Assembly: GCA_025361705.1 (NCBI GenBank)
Contig: JANYJW010000051.1
Coordinates: 18,112-82,111, forward strand
Reading direction: 5' to 3'
DNA from: Gemmatimonas sp.
GTDB taxonomy: Bacteria; Gemmatimonadota; Gemmatimonadetes; Gemmatimonadales; Gemmatimonadaceae
DNA: 64,000 bases
The notes beneath the pieces were generated by a model. That model was given only the letters and a program-made list of their open reading frames with translations, had not been told where the DNA came from and searched no databases. Below are positions 16,446-27,159 of this stretch, piece after piece. How positions within the stretch are numbered: position 1 is the stretch's first letter; each line of letters starts with the position of its first letter. A program made the translations under genes and the position numbers.

Positions 16446-16485
16446 GGTGCCGGGAGACGGTAGACGATCAGCCCTTGGACTGCCG

Positions 16486-17928
16486 TCAGGCGTCCGCTGT
16501 CTGTTGTCCTGCCATTCCACCGGACGCCCCGATGGACTTCTGCACGCGCTGCAGGCCATCGTACGCCGCGTACTTGTACGCCTCGCTCAGTGACGGGAAG
16601 CTGAAGACGGCCTGGATGAAGTAGTCGATGGTGCCCTGATGGGCGAGCACGGCGCTGGCGATGTGGATGATCTCGCATGCGCCCTCACCCACAATGGTGG
16701 CGCCGAGCAGCCGCTGATCATCGCGTTGGAAGATGAGCTTCACGAAACCCGTGGTTTCCCCAAGCAGCTGGCCGCGCGCATTGTGCCGCAGGCTGGCCAT
16801 GCCGATCTCGCACGACAGGCCGCGCGCGCGCGCTTCCTGCTCCGAGAGCCCGACGGTCGCGATCTCGGGAATGGTCCAGACGCCGTACGGGATGATGGCC
16901 GACACGGACTGCTTGTAGCGCAGGCCAAAGGCGTGGCACATCGCCACGCGCGCCTGTTCCATGGACGTCGATGCGCGCCCGGGCGCCCCGATGACATCGC
17001 CCGCTGCGTAGATGTGCGTGGTGCTTGTGCGGTACTTCTCGTCGACGGTGATGAAGCCGCGCGTGTTGGTGGCGACACCGGCGTTTTCGAGGCCGAGGCC
17101 GGACGTGGCGCCCTCGCGGCCAGCGCAATAGAGCACGCAGTCGGCCACGAGCGTCGTGCCGTCGGCGATGGTCACGTAGCCAAGACCAGCCTGGGCGTCG
17201 ATGCGCGTCACCTGCGCATCGAGATGCACGTGGATGCCGAGGCGGCGCGTGAACTCCTGGCGCACGGCATCGCTCACCTCGGGCTCGAACTGCGCAAGCA
17301 GCCGCGCCCGGGGATTGACGATGGTGACGATGGAGCCGAGTGCGGCGAAGATGCAGGCGTAGGTGGAGCCGATGGTGCCACCGCCGACGACGATCAGCCG
17401 CTGGGGCACGCGGGGCATCGTCGGCACGTCGGTGCTGTCGATGACCACATGGCCGTCGAACGGCACATGCGCCGGGCGCCACGGATGCGTGCCGGTGGCG
17501 ACGAGAAAGATGTCACCCGAGACACTGCGGGTGTCCTTGCCGTGCCGCGCCACCTCGATGGCCTGCGGCCCGGTGAAGCGGGCCGTGCCCTGCATCGTGA
17601 CGATGTGGTGGCGGGCGAAATTCTCCTCGATGTCATGCCACGCCGACTCGATGACCTGGCGTTCGCGCTGCATGAAGTCGGCCACCGACAAGTCGGGCTG
17701 CAGGTGGAACTCGACGCCGTACAGGCCCTTGCGTCGCAGGCCTGAGAGCACGAGCGCCGATTCGCGCAGTGTGGCGGCGGGAATGGTGCCCGTGTTGACG
17801 GCCGCGCCGCCCGGTTTGGGAGAGCGCTCGATGAGGCAGACCTTCTTGCCGAAGTACGCGGCTTGCGCCGCCCCCTTTTCTCCCGCGGGGCCGGCGCCTA
17901 CGACCACGAGATCGAAGTGCTCGCTCAT
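16486..17928 (-). CDS. sthA: Soluble (Si-specific) NAD(P)+ transhydrogenase
   Basis: 480 residues. A flavoprotein of the pyridine nucleotide-disulfide family that transfers hydride between NADPH and NAD+. It has the FAD dinucleotide fold VVVGAGPAGE, the NAD fold GGGTIGSTYA and AAGDVIG near the flavin. The disulfide CxxxxC of dihydrolipoamide dehydrogenase is absent; in that place is AAVNTGTIPAATL, and loss of both Cys with GTIP retained is the mark of SthA. It is separated by 30 bases from the divergent ispH gene. Confidence 0.88.
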   Translation of the reverse strand: MSEHFDLVVVGAGPAGEKGAAQAAYFGKKVCLIERSPKPGGAAVNTGTIPAATLRESALVLSGLRRKGLYGVEFHLQPDLSVADFMQRERQVIESAWHDIEENFARHHIVTMQGTARFTGPQAIEVARHGKDTRSVSGDIFLVATGTHPWRPAHVPFDGHVVIDSTDVPTMPRVPQRLIVVGGGTIGSTYACIFAALGSIVTIVNPRARLLAQFEPEVSDAVRQEFTRRLGIHVHLDAQVTRIDAQAGLGYVTIADGTTLVADCVLYCAGREGATSGLGLENAGVATNTRGFITVDEKYRTSTTHIYAAGDVIGAPGRASTSMEQARVAMCHAFGLRYKQSVSAIIPYGVWTIPEIATVGLSEQEARARGLSCEIGMASLRHNARGQLLGETTGFVKLIFQRDDQRLLGATIVGEGACEIIHIASAVLAHQGTIDYFIQAVFSFPSLSEAYKYAAYDGLQRVQKSIGASGGMAGQQTADA

Positions 17929-17958
17929 CCCCTAGACTCTATCCCCACGAACCACCGG

Positions 17959-19188
17959 ATGTCCACTAGATTTCCCCAGATGGCTCCCCCTGAATCGACC
18001 TATTTCCGCAAGGGATTTGGCCTCAAGCAGGATGTCGAGGCGACGCTGTCGGCCGACTATGCCGGCCAGATCGTCGACCTCCTGCGTGCGCACGACTATC
18101 GCCTGACGGCCGACGGCGTCACGGTGCTGCTCGCCCGGGAGTTCGGCTTCTGCTATGGCGTGGAGCGGGCGGTCGAGTACGCCTACCAGACGCGCCACAA
18201 GTTTCCGGCCCGCCGTGTCTTTCTCGTCGGCGAGATCATCCACAACCCGCACGTCAACGCGCGACTGCGCGACATGGGCATCGAAATCCTGATGCCCGTC
18301 GACGGTGTCTTCGACTACTCGGTGATCTCGGCCGATGACGTGGTGATCCTCCCTGCCTTTGGCGTGAGCATCACCGATTTCCAGACGCTGCGCGGCAAGG
18401 GGTGCGTGGTGGTGGACACGACGTGCGGATCGGTGCTCAACGTGTGGAAGCGCGTGGAGGCGTACGCGCGCGACGGGTACACAGCGCTCATTCACGGCAA
18501 GTACTACCACGAGGAGACGCGCGCCACGGTGTCGCAGGTGGAGAAGTTTCCGGGCGGCACGTGCCTCGTCGTGCGTACGATGGACGAGGCGCACGACGTC
18601 ACGGAGTACATCGCGGGGCGCGGCGACCGCACGGCGTTTCTCGCCAAGTACGCCAAGGCGGCCAGCGCGCACTTCGATCCCGACGTGCACCTGGCACGCA
18701 TAGGCGTGGCCAACCAGACGACGATGCTGGCGCGCGAGTCGCTGGCCATCGGCGACGTGGTGGGCACGGCGATGGCGGCCGCGAAGGGCGACGACTACCG
18801 ACGGGAGAACTTCCGCACGTTCGACACGATCTGCAGCGCCACCCAGGACCGGCAGGATGCGGTGAACGCCCTGCTGCTGGATCCGCCCGACGTGATGCTT
18901 GTGGTGGGTGGCTATAACTCGAGCAACACGCTCTCGCTGGCGGCGATGTGCGCCGAGCGGGTGCGGACGTTCCATGTGGAGGACGCGCTGTGCATCGACC
19001 CGGCGCGCGGGACGATTCGGGCGCGCAATCCCGTGACGGGCGTCGAGGGCGAAACGGCGGGCTGGCTGGGGAGTGGCCCGGTGCGTGTTGGGCTCACGGC
19101 AGGGGCAAGCACGCCCAACAACAAGATCGGCGATGCCATTGCGCGCGTCTTCGCGACGCGCGGCGTCGATCTGCTGGCGTTGCCGTAG
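17959..19188 (+). CDS. ispH: 4-hydroxy-3-methylbut-2-enyl diphosphate reductase
   Basis: 409 residues. It is the last enzyme of the MEP isoprenoid pathway, reducing HMBPP to IPP and DMAPP with a [4Fe-4S] cluster. The three cluster cysteines are visible: Cys65 in FGFCYGV, Cys156 in DTTCGS and Cys292 in TICSAT. The length of about 400, with a 60-residue N-terminal extension, matches the cyanobacterial/plant type and not the 310-residue E. coli type. Met8 (17980) is an alternative start. The mutarotase-like gene begins four bases after its stop. Confidence 0.95.
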   Translation: MSTRFPQMAPPESTYFRKGFGLKQDVEATLSADYAGQIVDLLRAHDYRLTADGVTVLLAREFGFCYGVERAVEYAYQTRHKFPARRVFLVGEIIHNPHVNARLRDMGIEILMPVDGVFDYSVISADDVVILPAFGVSITDFQTLRGKGCVVVDTTCGSVLNVWKRVEAYARDGYTALIHGKYYHEETRATVSQVEKFPGGTCLVVRTMDEAHDVTEYIAGRGDRTAFLAKYAKAASAHFDPDVHLARIGVANQTTMLARESLAIGDVVGTAMAAAKGDDYRRENFRTFDTICSATQDRQDAVNALLLDPPDVMLVVGGYNSSNTLSLAAMCAERVRTFHVEDALCIDPARGTIRARNPVTGVEGETAGWLGSGPVRVGLTAGASTPNNKIGDAIARVFATRGVDLLALP

Positions 19189-19192
19189 CCCG

Positions 19193-20209
19193 GTGGCCAG
19201 CGCCGCGCCTGCTCCCACGTTTGGCAGCGTCGAGCTGCGCGGTGGCAACGCGCGCGTGGTGCTCGTGCCGGCGCTTGGCGGCAAAGTTGCCGAGCTCTGG
19301 TTTGGCGAGCGGCAGTGGCTGTGGCACAATCCGCAACTGCCGTACCGCCTGCCCGTGGCTGGCGCGTCGTACGTGCTCACCGCCGACAGCGGCGGCTATG
19401 ACGAGTGCTTTCCCACCGTTGGCGCGTGTACGCTGCCGTCGATCGTGCGCGGTCTGGGCGGGCGCGTGCTGCCCGACCACGGGGAGTTGTGGTCGCAGCA
19501 GCCGACCATGGCGCTCACCACCGATGTCGACGGACACCGTGCGCTCCTCACGTGGCAAGGCGAGCAGCTGCCGTACCGGTTTGAGCGCTCGCTGCTGGTG
19601 ACACCGGCGGGTGAGGTGCGCTGCGAATACGCGGTCATCAATCTGGGCGAGCACAAGCTGCCGTTCCTCTGGTCGGCGCATCCGTTGCTGCCGCTGACGG
19701 GCGCGACGCGGCTGGAGCTGCCTGAGGGAGCGCGGGTGCGCGTCTGGGCGCAGGACGGCGTGGACCTCGGCGGCGAGGGGGCCGAGCACCGGTGGCCGCG
19801 CGCGCGGTGCGGCGGGCAGCTGCTCGATCTGTCGGCGCCGGCGCGGGCGTGGAAGAAGCCGTTTGCGTGCAAGCTGTTTGTCGACCTGCCAGTCGGCGAG
19901 CAGGCGGTGCGCGTCATCGAGGGCGCCGACGCGCTCACGGCGCAGTTCGACGCGCTCGATGTACCGCACGTCGGCCTCTGGATCAACAACGGCAAGTGGA
20001 ACCCGCTGCCGCGCAGGTCCATCTTGCCGTGGCGGAAGCCGGCACCCTATCACAACCTCGCGTTCGAGCCGGCCATCGGCGCTCCCGACACGCTCAGCGA
20101 TGCGTTGGGCGCGTGGGAGGCGGCCGCGTGGATGGAGCCGGGCGAGACGCGCCATTGGACGGTGACGTGGACCGGCGGCGCCGCTCCCGAGAGTCCCCCG
20201 GCGCGGTAG
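19193..20209 (+). CDS. Galactose mutarotase-like (aldose 1-epimerase superfamily) protein
   Basis: 338 residues from a GTG four bases after ispH. A beta-sandwich protein opening with VVLVPALGGKVAEL and carrying DECFPT, LPDHGELWS and HPLLPL, landmarks of the aldose-1-epimerase superfamily (the His in PDHGELW matches the first catalytic His). It may interconvert sugar anomers or simply bind a carbohydrate. No signal peptide is seen. The link to ispH is probably only co-transcription. Confidence 0.7.
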   Translation: MASAAPAPTFGSVELRGGNARVVLVPALGGKVAELWFGERQWLWHNPQLPYRLPVAGASYVLTADSGGYDECFPTVGACTLPSIVRGLGGRVLPDHGELWSQQPTMALTTDVDGHRALLTWQGEQLPYRFERSLLVTPAGEVRCEYAVINLGEHKLPFLWSAHPLLPLTGATRLELPEGARVRVWAQDGVDLGGEGAEHRWPRARCGGQLLDLSAPARAWKKPFACKLFVDLPVGEQAVRVIEGADALTAQFDALDVPHVGLWINNGKWNPLPRRSILPWRKPAPYHNLAFEPAIGAPDTLSDALGAWEAAAWMEPGETRHWTVTWTGGAAPESPPAR

Positions 20210-20292
20210 TTTAGAGGGCGGCGGGACGCGCGCGTGCCGCGCATTGCGTGTCGTTGGCCGCCGCACATCCCTTTCCATCACGTCGCGACTTC

Positions 20293-21030
20293 ATGCTCTC
20301 CTGGCTAGCCGACCCGAATGCGTGGATCGGGCTCCTGACGCTGACTGCGCTCGAGCTCGTCCTCGGCATCGACAACATCATCTTCATCGCCGTCCTTGCC
20401 GCCAAGCTGCCCAAGGGCGAGCAGGCCAAGGCGCGCCGGCTGGGACTCATCGGAGCGCTGTTCACGCGCATCGCGTTCCTGCTGAGCATCACATGGATCA
20501 TGGGGCTCACGGGCAACCTGTTCAGCCTGATGGGGCGCGCGATCAGCGGGCGCGACCTGATCCTGATCGTCGGCGGCGTTTTCCTGATTGGCAAGGCGAC
20601 CAATGAGATCCACGCCAAGCTCGAGGGCGATGAGCACGTGCGCGCCGTCAAGGCCAAGGCCGTGCTGCTGGCCGTGGTGGCGCAGATCATGGTGATCGAC
20701 ATTGTCTTCTCGGTGGACTCGGTGATCACGGCCGTGGGCATGGTGCCGCAGGTCAGCATCATGATTGCGGCCAATGTGGTGGCGCTGCTGGTGATGCTCT
20801 GGGCCTCGACGCCGATTGCGGAGTTCGTCGAGCGGCATCCCACCATCAAGGTGCTGGCACTCGCGTTTCTGGTGATGATTGGCGGCAACCTGATTGTCGA
20901 AGGGTTCGGCTATCAGGTGCCCAAGGGGTACACGTACTTCGCGATGGCGTTCTCGGTGGCCGTGGAGTTTGTCAACATCAAGGTGCGGGCGCGTTCGTCG
21001 GCGGTGAAGCTGCACGAGAACCTGCCATGA
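20293..21030 (+). CDS. TerC family integral membrane protein
   Basis: 245 residues, with about seven membrane helices. The ATG at 20293 gives the usual start of the family, MLSWLADPNAW; a GTG at 20248 would add a non-conserved leader. Diagnostic segments are ELVLGIDNIIFI and VFSVDSVITAVG, each with the acidic residues that probably bind a metal ion. TerC/Alx proteins export manganese or assist metal loading of exported proteins, and were first linked to tellurite resistance. Its stop overlaps the cupin gene by four bases (ATGA). Confidence 0.92.
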   Translation: MLSWLADPNAWIGLLTLTALELVLGIDNIIFIAVLAAKLPKGEQAKARRLGLIGALFTRIAFLLSITWIMGLTGNLFSLMGRAISGRDLILIVGGVFLIGKATNEIHAKLEGDEHVRAVKAKAVLLAVVAQIMVIDIVFSVDSVITAVGMVPQVSIMIAANVVALLVMLWASTPIAEFVERHPTIKVLALAFLVMIGGNLIVEGFGYQVPKGYTYFAMAFSVAVEFVNIKVRARSSAVKLHENLP

Positions 21031-21512
21031 GCGACCGCGCTGACGTGCTCGTGCGCGACTTGCAGCTCGCCCCGCATCCCGAGGGTGGCTTCTATCGGGA
21101 GCTGTTCCGGTCGCGCCGGATGGTGCGCACGGACGACGGCCGCTCCGAGCGGTGGGCCGCCACCACCATCTACTACCTGCTGCGCGGCAGCGACACCAAC
21201 CGCTGGCACCGCGTGGCGTCGGACGAAGTGTGGCACTGGTACGAAGGCGCACCCATCGAGCTGCACCTGCTCGATGCGCACCTGTCGCGCTCGCGCATGG
21301 AAGTGCTGGGCCCCGTCGGTGCGTCGAGCGCACCCGTGCGCGTGGTGCCCGCCGGTTGCTGGCAGGCGGTGCGCTGCACGGGGGAGTACACGCTGGCCGG
21401 ATGCACGGTGGCGCCGGGGTTCGAGTTCTCGGACTTCCGGCTGCTGCGTGATGTGCCGGACCAGGCGGCGCGGCTTGCGCAGTCGTTTCCTGAACTTTCG
21501 TCGTTTCTCTGA
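21027..21512 (+). CDS. Cupin superfamily protein (DUF985)
   Basis: 161 residues, overlapping terC by ATGA. The fold opens with APHPEGGFYRE and continues with YYLLRGSD, WHRVASDEVWHWYEGAP and a second beta strand set ending PGFEFSDF, the signature of DUF985 cupins. These small beta-barrels bind a metal or sugar nucleotide and no reaction is established. The His and Glu residues of WHxxxSDExWH could ligate metal. Co-translation with TerC suggests a metal-related role, which is inference. Confidence 0.85.
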   Translation: MSDRADVLVRDLQLAPHPEGGFYRELFRSRRMVRTDDGRSERWAATTIYYLLRGSDTNRWHRVASDEVWHWYEGAPIELHLLDAHLSRSRMEVLGPVGASSAPVRVVPAGCWQAVRCTGEYTLAGCTVAPGFEFSDFRLLRDVPDQAARLAQSFPELSSFL

Positions 21513-21545
21513 GCCTGGGCGGCCCGCGGGCCGCAGGAGGTCTTG

Positions 21546-23623
<2,078 letters not shown>

Positions 23624-23624
<1 letters not shown>

Positions 23625-24823
23625 TGCGGGTGCCCACTCCACTGCTGGACGAGACGCACGACCCCTCCTGCGTCTCGTGGGTCGAGTCGGCGAATGCGTC
23701 CGACACGGACTTTCCGCTGGTCAACCTGCCGTTCGGGGTCTTTCGGCACGACTACGAGGAACGGCCGCGCGTCGGCATCGCGATTGGCGACCGCGTGCTC
23801 GATTGCCTGGCCGCCATGCGCGCGGGGCTCTTTGGCGCGCTCGACCCAGCCGTGCGTGACGCGCTGGCGTCGTGGACGCTCACGCCGCTGATGGCGCTGG
23901 GGCGCGGTGACGCGCGTGACGCGCGGCGTGTCGTGCATCGCCTGCTGCGCGCCGACACGACTGAGGGGGCACGGGCACGGGAGCTGGCCGCAGACATTCT
24001 GGCGTCACCCGACGCCATCGGCATGCGCGTGCCAGCCGAGATTGGGGACTTTACGCAGTTCGATGGGTCGGGGGCCTCCGCATCGATGCCGGTGGGCGCC
24101 AACGGCCGCGCATCGAGCATCGTGGCCAATGGCACACCGGTGCGTCGTCCACGCGGGCACGCGGTGTCGGGCGCCGAGGGCGTGCCGCAGGTGGTGCCTG
24201 GCGAGGGCGTCACCTTTGCATTCGCGGTGGGGGCGTATGTGGCGCACGGCACGCGGCAGGGTGATGTGGTCGCGCTGTCGCGTGCGGAGGACTTTCTCTT
24301 CGGCCTCTGTCTCGTGACCGACTGGTCGGCGCGCGACCCGCTCGGGCCATCGCGGTCCCGAAGCTTCGCGACGACCGCCTCGCCGTGGGTGGTGACGCTC
24401 GATGCGCTCGAGCCGTTCCGCACCCCCGCGTTCGCGAGGCCCATCGGCGACCAGGCACTGCTGCCGTACCTCAGCGCTGCCGGCGACCGTGCGCGCGGCG
24501 GGCTCGGCATTGCGCTCGAGGCCTGGCTGGGCACGGCGGCGATGCGCGAGCAGGGCCTGCCGCCTCAGCGGGTGCGTCAGGGCGACCTTGGAACTATGCC
24601 CTGGACGTTTGCGCAGATGCTCGCGTACCAGGCGAGCAACGGCTGCCGCGTGCGGCCGGGCGACCTGATAGCGAGCCGCATGGCGTCGGGGGCGACGCAC
24701 GGGACCGACGTGTTGCTGCACGATGGTGACGAGGTGACACTGCGCGCGTGGTGTGCGCGCGACGGGTTTCGGCGCATCGGGTTCGGCGAGTGCCGCGGTG
24801 CGCTGCTGCCGGCGCTTGCGTAA
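23624..24823 (+). CDS. Fumarylacetoacetase-like protein lacking active-site residues
   Basis: 399 residues, ATG overlapping the previous stop. The fold is clearly that of fumarylacetoacetase (last step of tyrosine breakdown): GRASSIVANGTPVRRPRG, DWSARD, SNGCRVRPGDL and GFGECRG. By memory alignment to the mouse enzyme, however, metal ligands Asp126, Glu199 and Glu201 are replaced (Gln, Gly, Thr), the loop carrying catalytic His133 is deleted, and the loops carrying Lys253 and Glu364 are shortened; only Asp233 (in DWSARD) remains. It is therefore probably a pseudoenzyme or has a new function. No other tyrosine-pathway gene is nearby. Confidence 0.75.
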
Positions 24824-24875
24824 TGGTGCGGCACGACACGGAATTGACCAACGAACTTCTCGCGGGAGTCGGCAG

Positions 24876-25787
24876 ATGATCGGACGCAGCGTAATGATCA
24901 GCGTGTTCAGCGTGGCCGCGCCGCTGGCCGAAGTGCTGGCGCAGGGGCGTCCGTCCACCGACGTGTGGATGGTGTCGCTCGAGGGGCACGGCGTGCCGCG
25001 TGTGGGGCGCGCGGAAAACCTCACACACCGCGTGGGCTACGACAACCAGCCGGCATTCACGCTGGACGGCACCGCCATCCTGTACACCGTCATCGAGGGC
25101 AACGGGCCATCCGACATTTGGCGCCTCGATCTCGCCACGAAGGAACGGGCGAACGTCACGCGCACCCCCGTGGAGAGCGAGTACTCGGCGACGCCGATGC
25201 CCGACGGCGCGCATTTCTCGAGTGTGCGGGTGGAAGCTGACAGCACCCAGCGCCTGTGGCGATTTGCGCTGCGGGGTGCCGAGGCGCCGGCGCTGCTGCT
25301 CGAGGGCATCAAGCCTGTGGGCTACCACGTCTGGGCCAGCGACGCGATGCTCGCGCTGTACGTGCTGGGCGCGCCACTCGGCACGCCAAATGGTCCGCCG
25401 GCCACGCTGCAGTTGGCCGACGTGCGCATCGGCACCGGTACGGTGATGGCGCGCGATATCGGACGGGCGCTGCAGAAGATCCCGGGGCGTTCGGCCATCA
25501 GCTACCTGCAGAACGGCAGCACCGGCGGCTGGATTACGGCGCTCGACCTGCGCACCGGCGAGTCGACGCCGATTGCCAAGGCCCCCGACCGGTCGGACTA
25601 CCATGTGTGGACGCGCGACGGCGTGCTCTTGGCTGGCAGCGGCTCGCGCATCCTCGCCTGGGTGGACGGTCGATGGGATGTGGTGGCCGACCTCGCCGTC
25701 GACGGCGTGCGCAACATCTCGCGCTTGGCGATCAGTCCGAAGGGCGATCGGCTGGCATTCGTGGCGGAGGACCGTGCCGCCCCCTGA
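24876..25787 (+). CDS. Secreted TolB/WD40-like beta-propeller protein
   Basis: 303 residues. GGGAG at 24864-24868 precedes the ATG by seven bases. A signal peptide (about 22 residues, ending VLAQG) is followed by repeated propeller blades with the pattern DNQPAFTLDGTAILYT, SEYSATPMPDGAHF and ISPKGDRLAF, typical of TolB-like PD40 repeats. Such proteins usually sense or bind in the periplasm; no target can be named. The last 14 bases overlap the methyltransferase gene. Confidence 0.75.
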   Translation: MIGRSVMISVFSVAAPLAEVLAQGRPSTDVWMVSLEGHGVPRVGRAENLTHRVGYDNQPAFTLDGTAILYTVIEGNGPSDIWRLDLATKERANVTRTPVESEYSATPMPDGAHFSSVRVEADSTQRLWRFALRGAEAPALLLEGIKPVGYHVWASDAMLALYVLGAPLGTPNGPPATLQLADVRIGTGTVMARDIGRALQKIPGRSAISYLQNGSTGGWITALDLRTGESTPIAKAPDRSDYHVWTRDGVLLAGSGSRILAWVDGRWDVVADLAVDGVRNISRLAISPKGDRLAFVAEDRAAP

Positions 25788-26541
25788 CGCCGGCGCGCGC
25801 GCCTTCGCTGACCACTTCTCGTCACAGGCGCCGGGCTACGCCAAGTACCGTCCGCGCTATCCAACGGCGCTGTTTCACTACCTCGCGCTGCACGCGCCCG
25901 GCACGGCGCTGGCGTGGGACTGCGGCACCGGCAACGGGCAGGCGGCGGTCGGACTTGCCGAGCGGTTCTTCCAGGTGTTGGCCACCGATCCGAGTGCCGC
26001 GCAGATCGCGAGTGCGCGACCGCATCCGCGCGTGGAGTATCGCGTGGCGGGGTTCGACACGGGCCTCGCACCGGCCAGTGCGCAGTTGGTCACCGTGGCC
26101 CAAGCGCTGCACTGGATGGACGTCGACGCCCTGGTGCGCGAGGCGCGCCGTATCCTGCAGCCCGGTGGCGTGCTCGCCGCCTGGTGCTATTCGCTCTGCC
26201 GCATCGAAGCGCCCATCGATGAACTGGTGGAGTTCTTCTACCGCGTGACGGTCGGGGCGTACTGGCCGCCCGAACGGCGGCTCGTGGAAGACGGCTACCG
26301 GACGGTGGCGCTGCCTATCGACGAGCTCATGGTGCCGCCCTTCGACATCGTCACCGAGATGACGCTCCCCCAGTTTCTGGGCTATGTCGAGACGTGGTCG
26401 GCGGTGCAGCGCTGTCTTGCCGCGCGCGGCCGGGACTCCCTGGACGCCTTCGCCCGGTCGATCGGGGAGCGCTGGGGGGCGCCGTCGATCTCCCGGCGGG
26501 TGACCTTTCCCCTACATACCCGGGTTGGGGAGTTGCGCTAG
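25774..26541 (+). CDS. Class I SAM-dependent methyltransferase
   Basis: 255 residues from a GTG preceded closely by GGAGG. The SAM-binding motif I is AWDCGTGNGQAA, with VLATDPS as motif II (acidic residue at the end of strand 2) and a LHWMDVD motif of the TMT/UbiE-like group (Methyltransf_11). The start FADHFSSQAPGYAKYRPRYP is typical of the trans-aconitate-methyltransferase-like subfamily. The methyl acceptor is unknown. It overlaps the propeller gene by 14 bases. Confidence 0.85.
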   Translation: MPPPDAGARAFADHFSSQAPGYAKYRPRYPTALFHYLALHAPGTALAWDCGTGNGQAAVGLAERFFQVLATDPSAAQIASARPHPRVEYRVAGFDTGLAPASAQLVTVAQALHWMDVDALVREARRILQPGGVLAAWCYSLCRIEAPIDELVEFFYRVTVGAYWPPERRLVEDGYRTVALPIDELMVPPFDIVTEMTLPQFLGYVETWSAVQRCLAARGRDSLDAFARSIGERWGAPSISRRVTFPLHTRVGELR

Positions 26542-26610
26542 GGCGCTTGTTTCGCGGCGGTGACGCAGACAATTGTTCACTGTCCCACCTCCCCCGGATC
26601 AAAACGCTCC

Positions 26611-27093
26611 ATGCCGAACACCACGCGTACCCCGTCCAAGGCCGCCGTCGCGCTCGCCCTGCACGAACCACCGGCACTGCAGTGCGCGGCCGACGGCCTT
26701 TACCGCGCTGCCGCCGAGTGCTGCAGGCAGCAGGCGCGGATTTCGAGCGTCCTGGACCTCCACTGTGCTCAAGAGGAATTGGAGGCGGTCATCGAGGCTT
26801 CGGTGCTGAGCGTCAAGACGCTGGCTGACGCAGGCGCGCGGTATTCGGCGCTCGGCTCCGAGTCGCACGACGGGCTCGGCGAGGCCTGCTGGCACGCGGC
26901 CAACACGCTCTGGCATGCGAGCCGCGAATACGCACGCCGGCACCAGTCGTGCAACGTGAAGTCGGCCAAGATGAGCCGGCACTCCGCCACGCAGCTTGGC
27001 GAACTGGCCATCGAGTACGAACTCAAGGCATCGGCGGTGCTGGCGTTGCGCTATGCCGTGGAGCTGTACCACAAGGCGCGTCCCGAGGCGTAA
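26611..27093 (+). CDS. Hypothetical protein
   Basis: 160 residues if the ATG at 26611 is used; an in-frame GTG at 26560 would add 17 residues, and neither has a good ribosome-binding site. The protein is Ala-rich and predicted to be all helical, with three Cys between residues 25 and 55 and a Cys/His pair near residue 120. No known domain is recognised. It lies between the methyltransferase gene and the convergent ABC-F gene. Confidence 0.5.
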   Translation: MPNTTRTPSKAAVALALHEPPALQCAADGLYRAAAECCRQQARISSVLDLHCAQEELEAVIEASVLSVKTLADAGARYSALGSESHDGLGEACWHAANTLWHASREYARRHQSCNVKSAKMSRHSATQLGELAIEYELKASAVLALRYAVELYHKARPEA

Positions 27094-27159
27094 CCTCCGG
27101 ATGGCCGCTGCACCCCGCGCCTCGCTCGCACCCGTCGAGCGGGGCGCAATCGTTGCAGG